Positions 44,497 to 54,012 are shown, numbered from the stretch's first letter. The stretch is 64,000 nucleotides of DNA from Gloeocapsopsis crepidinum LEGE 06123 (GCF_015207655.1 NZ_JADEWN010000021.1:1-64000); one strand, 5' to 3'. Translations and numbers: made by a program. The notes: generated by a model not told the origin, from the letters alone.

Positions 44497-45674
44497 AAAA
44501 ACTCATGTTTTACTGCCAACATATTTTAGGTATGGGGCATCTTGTTCGCAGTATGGAAATTGTGCGAGGATTAACTAAAGACTTTGAAGTTTGTTTCATC
44601 AACGGCGGACAAGTTGTTGATGATTTTGATATACCTCCAGATGTTCAGGTTGTGAATTTACCTGCCATTAAAACTGATAGTGAATTCAAAGAGCTACAAG
44701 TTGTTGATACTACACAAAACTTAGAAGAAATTCAAGAATATCGCAAGCTCAAACTCTTAAAGATATTTGAGCAATTTCAACCTGACTGTTTGATAATAGA
44801 ACTTTTCCCGTTTGGAAGAAGAAGATTTTCTTTTGAGTTAATTCCCTTACTAGAAAGCGTAAAAGCTTCTCGAAAAAATACAAAAGTGATCTGCAGCCTG
44901 CGTGATATTGTTGTCACTAAGCAAGATCAAGCTCGGCATGAAGAGAAAGTGTGTAAATTAATGAATAAGTATTTTGATATGCTACTTATTCATGGCGATT
45001 CTCAATTTCAAAAACTAGAAGAAAGTTTTTCTAGAGTTAGCGATCTCAAGTGTGAAGTTCACTACACAGGGTATGTTGTTCAAAAAACAAATAACTTATC
45101 TATAAAATTATCAGAAGATATCTTAGAAAAACCTTTAATTTTAGTTTCAGTAGGTGGTGGAAGATTTGGTCATGAATTATTAGATTGTGTCGTCAAAACA
45201 TCTACTATTTTACAAAAAAGAATACCACATCAAATTTTAATGTTTACGGGACCATTTATGCCTGAAGAAAAATATACACAGCTTCAAACGATGGCAGATG
45301 GTTGCAAAAATCTTAAAATCTATCGCTATACTTCAAATTTCCTCAAGTATATGGAAGCTGCTGATTTATCAATTAGCATGGCAGGCTACAACACTACAAT
45401 GAACATTTTAACGACGAAAGTAAGAGCAATGATTCTGCCTTTTACTGGAAATGACGATCGAGAACAAGCACTCAGATCTCAAAAGTTAGAAAACTTAGGA
45501 ATAGTTGATGTTATTCATGCTAGTGAACTAATTCCTGACATCTTTGCTGAAAAGGTTATTACTTGTTTAAACAAGCAACCAAATCAAATTAAAATTGATT
45601 TAGAGGGAGTCATAAAAACTGCCAATTTTGTTAACCAAGTTGTGGAAAAGAAGCACGTAATTGCTAGCTATTAA
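44493..45674 (+). CDS. MurG-like glycosyltransferase (COG4671 type), second of two
   Basis: This 393-residue protein is similar in architecture to the 42002 gene. It opens MKKLMFYCQHILGMGHLVRS with the GxGH glycine loop, then INGGQVVDDFDIP. In the donor half are ILVSVGGGRFGHELLDC (about 221-237), FTGPFMPEEKY and SMAGYNTTMNILTTKVRAM (about 293-311), with GNDDREQALRSQKLENLG after it. It starts with an ATGA overlap with the GT4 gene, so the two are translationally coupled. The donor and acceptor cannot be read from sequence. Confidence 0.8.
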   Translation: MKKLMFYCQHILGMGHLVRSMEIVRGLTKDFEVCFINGGQVVDDFDIPPDVQVVNLPAIKTDSEFKELQVVDTTQNLEEIQEYRKLKLLKIFEQFQPDCLIIELFPFGRRRFSFELIPLLESVKASRKNTKVICSLRDIVVTKQDQARHEEKVCKLMNKYFDMLLIHGDSQFQKLEESFSRVSDLKCEVHYTGYVVQKTNNLSIKLSEDILEKPLILVSVGGGRFGHELLDCVVKTSTILQKRIPHQILMFTGPFMPEEKYTQLQTMADGCKNLKIYRYTSNFLKYMEAADLSISMAGYNTTMNILTTKVRAMILPFTGNDDREQALRSQKLENLGIVDVIHASELIPDIFAEKVITCLNKQPNQIKIDLEGVIKTANFVNQVVEKKHVIASY

Positions 45675-45706
45675 AATAGCTTATTGTAGTTTAGGAGAAA
45701 ATAGTT

Positions 45707-46909
45707 ATGAAGAGAATTTGTATTACTACTTTAGAGTTTCCCCCAGATGTGGGTGGAGTAGGAGAGTCAGTAAACCGAATTGCTCGCCTCCTGCTAGCAT
45801 TAAATTATGAAGTTCATGTAGCAGTGTTTCATTCAAAAGATCGTAAAGTTAGCGCTGATTGCCGCAAACGAGCAAGTTGCGCAACGATTGAGCAAGATGG
45901 CATCTTAGTTCATCGAATTGAACCAGCAATTCGTACTGCTATTTCTACAAAACAAGATTTTTTAAGTGAAATTTATTTACAATTAAAGTTACTGCAACAC
46001 CAGTATCAATTTGATATTTTTCATGCTTTTTTTATTAATGAAACAGGCTATTTAACAACATTAATTGCTAGAGAAAACAACGTACCTGTTATCAATAGTG
46101 TACGGGGAAGCGATTTACACAAACACATCTTTAATCCTACGTTACACGCACAAATGGTGTGGGTATTGGAAAACTCTTCTTGGGTAACTTTTGTGAGCCA
46201 TGATTTGTATAACCGAGCTACATTATTTGCTCCAACAGTTCAAACTAAATCATCAGTATTTTGGAATTCGATTGAACCAATTGATTTTACTCAGCTTCCT
46301 TTACCGCATTTAGTTGATAAACTACAAGGTATTGTGATTGGTTCTGTAGGAAGATTTCGTGATAAAAAAGGAATTGAGTATCTTCTTGATGCTTGTGTAG
46401 AACTTAAAGAAGAAATAGATTTTACTTTACTCTTAGTTGGTGATTTTGCTGAGAAAGAGTGCGAATATTGGCAACAAGAAATTGCCAGCAGTGGCATTAG
46501 CGAAAAGATCTTAATTACTGGTATTGTTGAGCGCAAAGAAGCTTTAGCCTATTTACCGCATATTGATATTTTTGCAATTCCTTCACTACACGACGGTTGT
46601 CCGAATGCCATGCTAGAAGCAATGCTAAGCGGTAGAGCAATTGTAGGCACAAATGTGGATGCAATTGGCGGAATTTTAGTAGATGAAGTAGATGCCTTAG
46701 TTGTTAATCCAGCTTCAAGCGAAGAATTAGCTATCGCATTACGACGTTTGGCTTCTCAACCACAATTACGACATAAACTTGGAGATGCGGCAAAGCGAAA
46801 AGCGATCGCTGCCTTCTCTCCTACAGTTGAACAACAGCATTGGCAAGAAGTTTACCACCAAGTTCTATCTCCTGAAGAATTAGCTTTAATTAGTCTTGGT
46901 GTTGCGTAA
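45707..46909 (+). CDS. GT4 glycosyltransferase
   Basis: This 400-residue GT-B enzyme starts MKRICITTLEFPPDVGGVGE, the usual glycine-rich opening of GT4. It has DIFHAFFINETGYL and SVRGSDLHKHIF in the acceptor half, GSVGRFRDKKGIEYLLDAC in the donor half, and the acidic pair PSLHDGCPNAMLEAMLSG (about 297-314). Several cysteine-rich bits (DCRKRASCATIE) are unusual. An AGGAG lies 8 bases upstream of the ATG. It is the fourth glycosyltransferase of the run. A stem-loop and 150 bases separate it from the GT2 gene. Confidence 0.87.
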   Translation: MKRICITTLEFPPDVGGVGESVNRIARLLLALNYEVHVAVFHSKDRKVSADCRKRASCATIEQDGILVHRIEPAIRTAISTKQDFLSEIYLQLKLLQHQYQFDIFHAFFINETGYLTTLIARENNVPVINSVRGSDLHKHIFNPTLHAQMVWVLENSSWVTFVSHDLYNRATLFAPTVQTKSSVFWNSIEPIDFTQLPLPHLVDKLQGIVIGSVGRFRDKKGIEYLLDACVELKEEIDFTLLLVGDFAEKECEYWQQEIASSGISEKILITGIVERKEALAYLPHIDIFAIPSLHDGCPNAMLEAMLSGRAIVGTNVDAIGGILVDEVDALVVNPASSEELAIALRRLASQPQLRHKLGDAAKRKAIAAFSPTVEQQHWQEVYHQVLSPEELALISLGVA

Positions 46910-46931
46910 GTATGCGGAGTTAGAAGTAGGA

Positions 46932-46959
46932 CTTTTAGTAAAAAAAAATACTAAAAAAG
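46932..46959. repeat. AT-rich inverted repeat between glycosyltransferase genes
   Basis: CTTTTAGTA and TACTAAAAAAG pair around eight A. On the plus strand it is followed by no U-run; on the minus strand it resembles a weak terminator. It could be a pause or processing site within the cluster. Confidence 0.4.
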
Positions 46960-47059
46960 CAGAAATCTGAACAATACTGATCATTTCCTCCTTATTTTTC
47001 CAATACTCCTGTTCTAAACTGACGCTTAATTCTTGCTAACTAGTAAAAAGAGGTATTAC

Positions 47060-48064
47060 ATGAACTCACAAGTCACAATCGTTGTTGTACCACGCGAACG
47101 TTTTAGCTATACACGCGAGTCTTTAGAAAGCATTTACGCTCATACAAAATTTCCCTTTGAGTTAGTTTACGTTGACGGAGGGTCGCCAGCACACATTGAG
47201 AGTTACTTAAAACAGCAAGCCGAGGAAAAGAACTTTAAACTCATCCGTAGCGATCGCTATCTTTCACCCAACCAAGCACGAAACTTGGGAATTCCTGCAG
47301 TGAACAGTAAGTATACTGTCTTCGTAGATAACGATGTTATTGTCACTCCAGGTTGGCTAACTCGTTTAGTACAGTGTGCAGAAGAAACAGAAGCTGCTGT
47401 TGTTGCGCCTTTAGTTTGTATTGGTCAACCAGACGCAGGAATCGTTCATTTAGCCGGTGGAGAAGCCCGCATTGAACTACAGGAGAGAGAGAAAAACGGC
47501 AAAACTAAAACTAGACGTCGCGTTCATGAAAAGCACTACTTTGTCAATCGTCGCCTAGATGATGTCCGCAATCAGTTGCAGCGGATTCAATGTGAGTTTG
47601 CTGAATTTCACTGTGTTTTAGTGCAGACAGATGTATTTACGAAAACTGGCTTACTTGATGAAAAACTGCTAAGCACCCGCGAGCATATTGACTTTAGTAT
47701 GACAGTAGCTCAAGCAGGTGGAAAAATCTACTGCGAACCAGCGTCTATTGTCACCTATGTTCCAGGACCTCCCTTCGAGTTAACTGATATGCCCTTCTTT
47801 ATGCTGCGTTGGAGTGATGCTTGGGAACTCGCAAGTCTCAAACACTTTCGTGAAAAATGGGACGTTACAGAAGATAAATACTTTCAAAAGCGCTACGAAC
47901 GCTTAGGAGAACGACGCTACCAAGCTTTCTTAAAACCATTCATACGTCGCTTTAGTTTTGGTAGACAGAACTACTGGCTAGTACAAAAAATAGTACCCCT
48001 AGAAAGAAAGTTGAATCGCTATATCAGCGATCGCTACCAGCAAAAGCTAGGAGTGAGTAATTAG
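47060..48064 (+). CDS. GT2 glycosyltransferase
   Basis: From the ATG at 47060 the protein has 334 residues. The ribosome site AGAGG is six bases upstream; a TTG at 47033 would add nine unsupported residues. The GT-A fold shows VYVDGGSPAHIESYL, LSPNQARNLGIPAVNSKY and the metal-binding VFVDNDVIVTPGWL (about 86-99). Later blocks are AEFHCVLVQTDVFTKTGLLD and the acidic STREHIDFSMTV, where the E-x-D is typical of the catalytic base region. No membrane helix is present. It likely works in the cytosol on a lipid-linked or protein acceptor, just before the ABC exporter. Confidence 0.87.
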   Translation: MNSQVTIVVVPRERFSYTRESLESIYAHTKFPFELVYVDGGSPAHIESYLKQQAEEKNFKLIRSDRYLSPNQARNLGIPAVNSKYTVFVDNDVIVTPGWLTRLVQCAEETEAAVVAPLVCIGQPDAGIVHLAGGEARIELQEREKNGKTKTRRRVHEKHYFVNRRLDDVRNQLQRIQCEFAEFHCVLVQTDVFTKTGLLDEKLLSTREHIDFSMTVAQAGGKIYCEPASIVTYVPGPPFELTDMPFFMLRWSDAWELASLKHFREKWDVTEDKYFQKRYERLGERRYQAFLKPFIRRFSFGRQNYWLVQKIVPLERKLNRYISDRYQQKLGVSN

Positions 48065-48112
48065 TGCAGACAACTGCATCACACGCTAAAAACCTTCACA
48101 CCCTTTGAGGAG

Positions 48113-49966
48113 ATGAGTCGTCGTCCTAAAAATATCAAAGAAGCATTACCAGGTCTCAGCCGGATTTTTAGCAGATTTGCTCCCCAGATTCGCAAACAAA
48201 AATTGCTGATTGGTGCCTCATTTTTAGCACTGCTTGCAGAAACTGCATTTCGGTTATTAGAACCTTGGCCACTGAAACTCATTTTTGACTACATCATTGT
48301 CAGTGGTTTTCAGACCGAGGCGCTACCAATTCCAGCATTGAGAGGGCTAAATCCTGTCACTTTGTTGACAATATTTACTGGGGCAATTGTGGCGATCGCA
48401 CTCGCACGTGCAGCAGCTGCTTACTGTAGTACTGTGGGCATGGCAATTGCTGCAACTCAAGTCATGACTGAGATTCGCGGGAATCTTTATACTCATCTCC
48501 AACGTCTTTCACTTTCGTTTCATAGCAAAATCAAGTCAGGCGATCTGATTACCCGCGTGACCTACGATGTTGAACGATTGCGGGAAGCCACTGTGACTGC
48601 TGCTTTACCGTTATTCACAAACATCCTCACGCTCATTGGGATGCTGGGGGTCATGTTTTGGTTAAATTGGGAATTAGCAACACTGGCGATCGCTGCTTTT
48701 CCCTTATTTGTCTTTTCTACATTTCGGACAACAAAAAGCATCCAAGGTGTCGCCCGTACACAACGCAAGCGCGAAGGCGCAATGGCGGCGACAGCAGCAG
48801 AAGCGATCGGCGCAATTAAAGTAGTCCAAGCATTATCACTGCAAAAAATTCTTGAAGGTGCATTTGCCAGTCAAAACAAAAAAAGTCTAAAAGACGGCGC
48901 ACGCGTGCAGCGACTCTCTGCGGCACTAGAACGTAGTGTAGAAGCTTTGGTAGCACTGGCAACTGCTTTAGTCTTGTGGCGAGGTGTTCAGCTTGTGTTG
49001 ACACAAGCAATTTCTCCAGGAGACTTGTTAGTTTTCATCAACTACCTGAAAACAGCCTTCAAGCCCATGCGTTACTTGGCAAAGTACACCGGACAAATTG
49101 CCAAAGCGACAGCTTCTGGAGAACGCATTATCGATTTATTAGACGCTGTACCAGATATTCGAGATACACGTGGGGCAATTGCTGCACCACCATTTCGGGG
49201 TAAGGTTCAATTTGAGAATGTCACTTTTGCTTATGAACCTGAACAGCCAGTTCTCCGAAACGTCAGCTTTACTATCAAACCAGGACAGCAAGTAGCATTA
49301 GTTGGTCCATCAGGTGGAGGTAAGTCAAGTTTAGTTAGTTTACTACTACGTCTTTACGATCCTCTAGAAGGACGCATTTTAATTGATGGACGCGATCTGC
49401 GCGAGTATAAACTCGATTCCTTGCGCCAGCAAATTAGTATTGTTTTACAAGACAGCGTGTTATTTGCTGTCAGCGTCCGCGATAACATTTCCTACGGTTC
49501 ACTCACGGCAACCCAACAGGAAATCGAAGCCGCAGCAAAACTTGCTAATGCTCACGACTTTATCATGGCAATGCCCCAAGGATACAACACCGTTTTAAGC
49601 GAACGTGGCTCAACACTATCCGGAGGACAGCGACAACGAATTGCGATCGCGCGTGCAGCAGTTCGTCAAGCGCCAATTGTTATTCTTGATGAACCGACAA
49701 CAGGTTTGGATAATCAAAATGAACGTGCTGTAAGCGAAGCACTTGATAGACTTACGGCTGGACGTACCACTTTCATCATTTCTCACAACTTAAGAACTAC
49801 TGAGCAGGCTGACGTAATTCTTTATATTGAACAAGGAAAAGTTTTAGAAACTGGTACACATCAGGAACTCATCTGTCATGGTGGTCGTTACGCTACCTTG
49901 TATCGGATGCAAGCTGCAATTGGTAACGAAGTCCTAGGAGAAGATTATGCCTTAAAAGCGGAGTGA
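48113..49966 (+). CDS. ABC exporter half-transporter (MsbA-like; fused permease and ATPase)
   Basis: This 617-residue protein has six membrane helices (about 30-330). The nucleotide-binding domain follows (about 360-595): Walker A GPSGGGKSS, Q-loop IVLQDSVLFAV, signature LSGGQRQRIAIARA, Walker B IVILDEPTTGLD and H-loop IISHNL. Half-transporters of this type act as homodimers and flip lipids or lipid-linked sugars outward. Its place directly after five glycosyltransferase genes suggests it exports the product of the cluster. The gap from the GT2 stop is 48 bases. The start ATG at 48113 follows GAGGAG. Peptide or drug export are alternative roles. Confidence 0.9.
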   Translation: MSRRPKNIKEALPGLSRIFSRFAPQIRKQKLLIGASFLALLAETAFRLLEPWPLKLIFDYIIVSGFQTEALPIPALRGLNPVTLLTIFTGAIVAIALARAAAAYCSTVGMAIAATQVMTEIRGNLYTHLQRLSLSFHSKIKSGDLITRVTYDVERLREATVTAALPLFTNILTLIGMLGVMFWLNWELATLAIAAFPLFVFSTFRTTKSIQGVARTQRKREGAMAATAAEAIGAIKVVQALSLQKILEGAFASQNKKSLKDGARVQRLSAALERSVEALVALATALVLWRGVQLVLTQAISPGDLLVFINYLKTAFKPMRYLAKYTGQIAKATASGERIIDLLDAVPDIRDTRGAIAAPPFRGKVQFENVTFAYEPEQPVLRNVSFTIKPGQQVALVGPSGGGKSSLVSLLLRLYDPLEGRILIDGRDLREYKLDSLRQQISIVLQDSVLFAVSVRDNISYGSLTATQQEIEAAAKLANAHDFIMAMPQGYNTVLSERGSTLSGGQRQRIAIARAAVRQAPIVILDEPTTGLDNQNERAVSEALDRLTAGRTTFIISHNLRTTEQADVILYIEQGKVLETGTHQELICHGGRYATLYRMQAAIGNEVLGEDYALKAE

Positions 49967-50060
49967 TAAGTTTAAGAGAGTTATAAGTGTTGAGTTTTGA
50001 GTTATGAGTTAAGAAAATTCAAAATTCAAAACTAACCACTAGCTACTAGTCACTCTTTAC
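49967..50060. repeat. Modular AT-rich intergenic repeat after the ABC exporter gene
   Basis: Units GTTTAAGAGAGTTATAAGTG, TTGAGTTTTGAGTTATGAG and AATTCAAAATTCAAAAC, then ACCACTAGCTACTAGTCAC. It splits the exporter gene from the phosphatase and epimerase, so these may be separate transcripts. Confidence 0.7.
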
Positions 50061-50190
50061 CTCCAAACGCAAAACTTTTGAAATATCTAGAATTGAAATC
50101 ACACTTGTAAGTTATATTCTTGTGCTTTACATGAGAAATGCTGTGGTTCAGCAGAACAAAACTGTATTGTCTTGCAAAGAATAATATCTG

Positions 50191-51420
50191 ATGCTTTGTA
50201 TGTCATCAGCACTGACAACTCTCGATAGGAATAGTTCAATGGACTCGCAGTCTAGTGCAGAATTGGGTTCTACTCGTGTCATTTTGGTGCGTCATGGTCA
50301 AAGTACCTTCAACGCTGAAGGAAGATATCAAGGACGTAGTAATGAGTCGGTGTTAACCGCAAAAGGTTATCAATCAGCTTATCAAACTGGAGTTGCTCTG
50401 CAAAGAATACCAATAGATGCTATCTATACAAGTCCATTGCAACGCGCACTTGAAACGACGCAGGAAATTATTAAAGGAATTAATCCACAGAATAAATCTT
50501 TACTTGAATTCAATATAAATTCTAATCTTACAGAAATTGATTTACCTGCATGGCAAGGAAAAACCTTTGAGTATGTACGCAACAGCTTTGCTGCAGAATA
50601 CAAATGTTGGCAACAACGCCCGCATGAGTTTCAAATTAATAGCCCAAACGAAAATTCAGGCTATCATCATGTTGCAACAGCATTAAAACAGTGCTTTCCA
50701 GTCCTGAACCTTTACGAACAAGCACAACAGTTTTGGCAAATTTTGCCCCACCATCTTGGTAAGACAATATTGGTTGTTAGTCATGGCGGCACAAACCACG
50801 CCCTTATTGGTAGTGCTCTCAATTTGTCACCAGCCCAGTATCATACGATTCAGCAATCAAACTGTGGTATTAGTATTCTGAATTTTCCGGCAAATAGCCA
50901 ATCAGCACAGTTAAGAGGATTAAATTTGACATCACATTTAGGAGAAGTTCTGCCTAAACTAAAAGCGGGAAAGCAGGGATTGCGTTTATTGCTACTTCCT
51001 GTGGATGCGATCGCCTCAAATCAGGTACAGCACTTAGCTGAGTTTCTCAAACCAGTATCAATAGACTTTAGCCTTACTAGCGAACTGTGTATCTCTCAAG
51101 AAATTACTACCCATCTTTTGCAAAACCATCCAACAACAGTTCAACTGCAAGTATCGCGACACAATTTCCCTGTAGTGTGGCAACAAACTATTGATTCGCG
51201 CCGTTCTTCTATATTAACTAATACATTAGTTACCGGTTTAGTCGTTGCTAGCAGTGCCATTATTAAGTGTATTCTAGGTCAAATATTAGGATTAAGCACT
51301 CACAATTTTTGGCGCTTACAATTAAATTCTGGTGACTTAAGTGTTGTTCACTATCCCTTGGGAAACAATTTACCTGTCAGTCAAGCTATAAATTTATCTG
51401 ATAATCAAATAAAGCTCTAG
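50191..51420 (+). CDS. Histidine phosphatase (PGM-like) with a second, degenerate domain
   Basis: This 409-residue protein starts (from ATG at 50191) with a short non-conserved leader. A full histidine-phosphatase domain follows, with ILVRHGQSTFN (RHG at 34-36), IYTSPLQRALETTQ, LTEIDLPAWQGKTFE and VVSHGGTNHALIG. From about residue 240 a second domain of similar size continues (GLRLLLLPVDAIAS...), but no RHG motif is present and it is likely inactive. ATGs at 50200 and 50239 are alternative starts. Such enzymes include phosphoglycerate mutase-like and sugar-phosphate phosphatases; the substrate is unknown. It lies 17 bases before the epimerase. Confidence 0.75.
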   Translation: MLCMSSALTTLDRNSSMDSQSSAELGSTRVILVRHGQSTFNAEGRYQGRSNESVLTAKGYQSAYQTGVALQRIPIDAIYTSPLQRALETTQEIIKGINPQNKSLLEFNINSNLTEIDLPAWQGKTFEYVRNSFAAEYKCWQQRPHEFQINSPNENSGYHHVATALKQCFPVLNLYEQAQQFWQILPHHLGKTILVVSHGGTNHALIGSALNLSPAQYHTIQQSNCGISILNFPANSQSAQLRGLNLTSHLGEVLPKLKAGKQGLRLLLLPVDAIASNQVQHLAEFLKPVSIDFSLTSELCISQEITTHLLQNHPTTVQLQVSRHNFPVVWQQTIDSRRSSILTNTLVTGLVVASSAIIKCILGQILGLSTHNFWRLQLNSGDLSVVHYPLGNNLPVSQAINLSDNQIKL

Positions 51421-51437
51421 CAGCCAGAGAAAATACT

Positions 51438-52433
51438 ATGAAAGTGTTAGTTACAGGAGTTGCCGGATTTGTTGGATTTCATTTAGCACAACGTCTATTA
51501 AATGATGGTGCTCAAGTTTACGGTATTGATAATTTAAATGAATACTATGATGTCAAACTAAAAAAAGATAGATTATCGCAAATCAACAACCATCCTAACT
51601 TTTCGTTTCAGTTTCTCGACTTGATTGATCGTGAAGGACTTTTTGAACTATTTCAAAATTTTCAGTTTGATTATGTAGTAAATTTAGCAGCTCAAGCAGG
51701 AGTACGCTATTCACTTGAAAACCCTTTTGCTTATGTTGATAGTAATTTGTCTGGATTTGTTAATTTATTAGAAGGCTGCCGTCGGAGTAACATTAAACAT
51801 TTAGTATTTGCTTCCTCAAGTTCAGTTTACGGTGCAAACAAAAAAGTTCCTTTTTCTGTTACAGACAACGTAGATCATCCTATTTCTTTGTATGCAGCTA
51901 GTAAGAAAGCTAACGAACTTGTAGCACACGTCTATAGCCATTTATACAATTTACCCACAACAGGACTGCGTTTTTTTACAGTTTATGGTCCTTGGGGTAG
52001 ACCTGACATGGCTTATTTCAAATTTGTACAGGCGATCGCTACAGGAAAGTCGATTGATGTATATAATTTTGGCAAAATGCAGCGTGATTTTACATACATT
52101 GATGATGTCATTGAAGGTGTAGTGCGAGTAATGCACAAACCCCCTCAGCCCCCCAAATTGACTACTGAAGAACAGCCAGAATCAACTGCACCTTATAAAA
52201 TTTACAACATTGGTAACAATAGCCCAGTAGAGTTAATGAAGTTTATTGAAGTTATTGAATGTACTTTAGGAACAAAAGCGCAGAAGAATTTTTTACCCAT
52301 GCAGCCTGGAGATGTACCTGCAACGTATGCAGATGTCGCAGATTTAATCGCAGATGTAGGTTTTAAACCAAATACATCAATTGAAGATGGTATGCAAAAA
52401 TTTATTCAATGGTATACAGACTACTACAAATAA
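51438..52433 (+). CDS. NAD-dependent epimerase, UDP-glucuronate 4-epimerase-like
   Basis: This 331-residue short-chain-dehydrogenase-type enzyme has the NAD motif TGVAGFVGFHLAQRL (6-20), GIDNLNEYYDVKLKKDRL (30-47), LAAQAGVRYSLENP, the S-x24-Y-x3-K set (SSSSVYGA, then YAASKKANE), and YGPWGRPDMAYFKF, which is typical of UDP-glucuronate 4-epimerases making UDP-galacturonate. The end is QWYTDYYK. It would supply a nucleotide sugar to the upstream glycosyltransferases. UDP-glucose epimerase activity is a weaker alternative. The upstream phosphatase is 17 bases away. Confidence 0.87.
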   Translation: MKVLVTGVAGFVGFHLAQRLLNDGAQVYGIDNLNEYYDVKLKKDRLSQINNHPNFSFQFLDLIDREGLFELFQNFQFDYVVNLAAQAGVRYSLENPFAYVDSNLSGFVNLLEGCRRSNIKHLVFASSSSVYGANKKVPFSVTDNVDHPISLYAASKKANELVAHVYSHLYNLPTTGLRFFTVYGPWGRPDMAYFKFVQAIATGKSIDVYNFGKMQRDFTYIDDVIEGVVRVMHKPPQPPKLTTEEQPESTAPYKIYNIGNNSPVELMKFIEVIECTLGTKAQKNFLPMQPGDVPATYADVADLIADVGFKPNTSIEDGMQKFIQWYTDYYK

Positions 52434-52461
52434 TCTGAATGATAATCATATAAGCGATACC

Positions 52462-54012
52462 TCAAGTTGAGTAATCACTGCCAGAACCATACTTCCACGC
52501 ATCGCTCAATCTATGACAGTAGTAACGTGGTACTGGTGGTAAGTTTTTACTCCACAAATGTAGTGGAATAAAGTGAAATAAACTGCTATAGATTCCTAAA
52601 TTCAAATAATGAATTATCCAAGTCAATAAATTACTTAATCCGACTTGAGGAATGACTTTAGCAACTAATATTGGATGGTTAAATCCTGTTTTTAACAGTG
52701 TCTTAGTTAAAGCAGGAAATTGCACGACATCTTGTAAAAATGGTTTTAATACAGAGTCACCTAAAAGATTCATTTCTTGGAAGACGGCTGACAAAAGTTG
52801 ATTAATTTGATCAAAGTCAACTTTTTGATGTACGCCAACACTCATTGCTTTTTGAAATAACCAGGTAACACTGATATTTGGTTGATAGGGTTGTAAAAGT
52901 GCCAAAGCTTCTACAGAAAGGCGATCGCAACTCAGGGCTTCATGAATACCAAAAGTTAACCGCTTCAGGTGACGGATCATAGCCCCAAATCCACCAAAGC
53001 TAACGGGAGATTGACTGCTGCTACTATCTCCAACCGGTAAGATCCGATTCCACGGTAAACGCAATGGATGCTGATAAGAAGGAAAAAAACCAAACAGCGC
53101 TCTTTGCAGTTGTAGCTGATTTAACTCTACATTTTGGTACTCTGGCATTAAACGCAGATAATCCTCAAACAAATCTTCTAAGCTAGGACGACTAGGGTGA
53201 GTATCCAGGTAGGTAAACAAATATGTTGTTCTACCATCGCGTGCCGGAAAAGCTTCCCAAAAGTACTGACATTGCTGCTGTAGCGGTGTAAAAGATACAA
53301 GTAAGTCTCCGGTATCATTTGAGGGAAAGCCAGTAGCACAACTTCCTACAACTAAGCAAACTCCATCAGGTTTTCTCCCCTGTCGTGCTTGCTGAACAAT
53401 TGGGGAAGCATATCCCATCGCATCTAGTAATAAGCGAGTTTGAATTGATTCGTCGTTTGCTGTATTTTTGACGACGACACCATTAGGATGAACCGTGGCA
53501 TTCACAAAAGGTGTGTTCTCAAATAATCTACCTCCAGCCGCCAGAAACTTTGATTTGAGTGTTTCTAATAAATAAACTGGATCGACACCAACATTTAAAA
53601 CATCGCGTATCCAGATTTCTGTACCCTGATGAAAGCTAACGCGGGCAGGATTATATTCTGTGGCGATCGCTTGTTCTAACTCTGCTGTAGTAAGTAGATT
53701 TAACTCTAAGAAAACTTCTAACTCTTGGCGCGAAATATTCCATTCTTGATCTCTACCGCGCAATGTTCCTCTTTCAATCAGTGCAACTCGCCATCCCAAT
53801 TGTGCTAAAGTGCAGCCAATCAAAATTCCTAAGGTTCCACCACAAATAACAACATCCCAGTCAATCTTTTCTAAAGCCTCATCGCTTTGAGTGATCGCTG
53901 TGGGAATAGTAGTATTTTCTTCTCTAATTGATGTCAGTATGCAATCTGTACGGCGTAAACCATTGAGAACATCACCAGGTAATTGAGAAAGAATTTCTTC
54001 AGTAAGGCTCAT
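52462..54012 (-). CDS. cruP: CruP-like FAD flavoprotein (lycopene cyclase family)
   Basis: From the ATG at 54012 (MSLTEEILSQLPGDVLNGLR) the protein has 516 residues. The FAD-binding motif DVVICGGTLGILIGCTLAQL lies near 52-71. It then has ERGTLRGRDQEWNISRQELE, GVDPVYLLETLKSKFLAAGG, LLLDAMGYASPIVQQARQG and ILPVGDSSSSQSPVSFGGFG. These match the CruP family, a lycopene cyclase CruA relative linked to limiting beta-carotene epoxides under stress. The frame extends 31 codons upstream to 54105, without family support. It is alone; the upstream neighbour is the ketosynthase gene on the same strand, 160 bases away. Confidence 0.88.
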   Translation of the reverse strand: MSLTEEILSQLPGDVLNGLRRTDCILTSIREENTTIPTAITQSDEALEKIDWDVVICGGTLGILIGCTLAQLGWRVALIERGTLRGRDQEWNISRQELEVFLELNLLTTAELEQAIATEYNPARVSFHQGTEIWIRDVLNVGVDPVYLLETLKSKFLAAGGRLFENTPFVNATVHPNGVVVKNTANDESIQTRLLLDAMGYASPIVQQARQGRKPDGVCLVVGSCATGFPSNDTGDLLVSFTPLQQQCQYFWEAFPARDGRTTYLFTYLDTHPSRPSLEDLFEDYLRLMPEYQNVELNQLQLQRALFGFFPSYQHPLRLPWNRILPVGDSSSSQSPVSFGGFGAMIRHLKRLTFGIHEALSCDRLSVEALALLQPYQPNISVTWLFQKAMSVGVHQKVDFDQINQLLSAVFQEMNLLGDSVLKPFLQDVVQFPALTKTLLKTGFNHPILVAKVIPQVGLSNLLTWIIHYLNLGIYSSLFHFIPLHLWSKNLPPVPRYYCHRLSDAWKYGSGSDYST

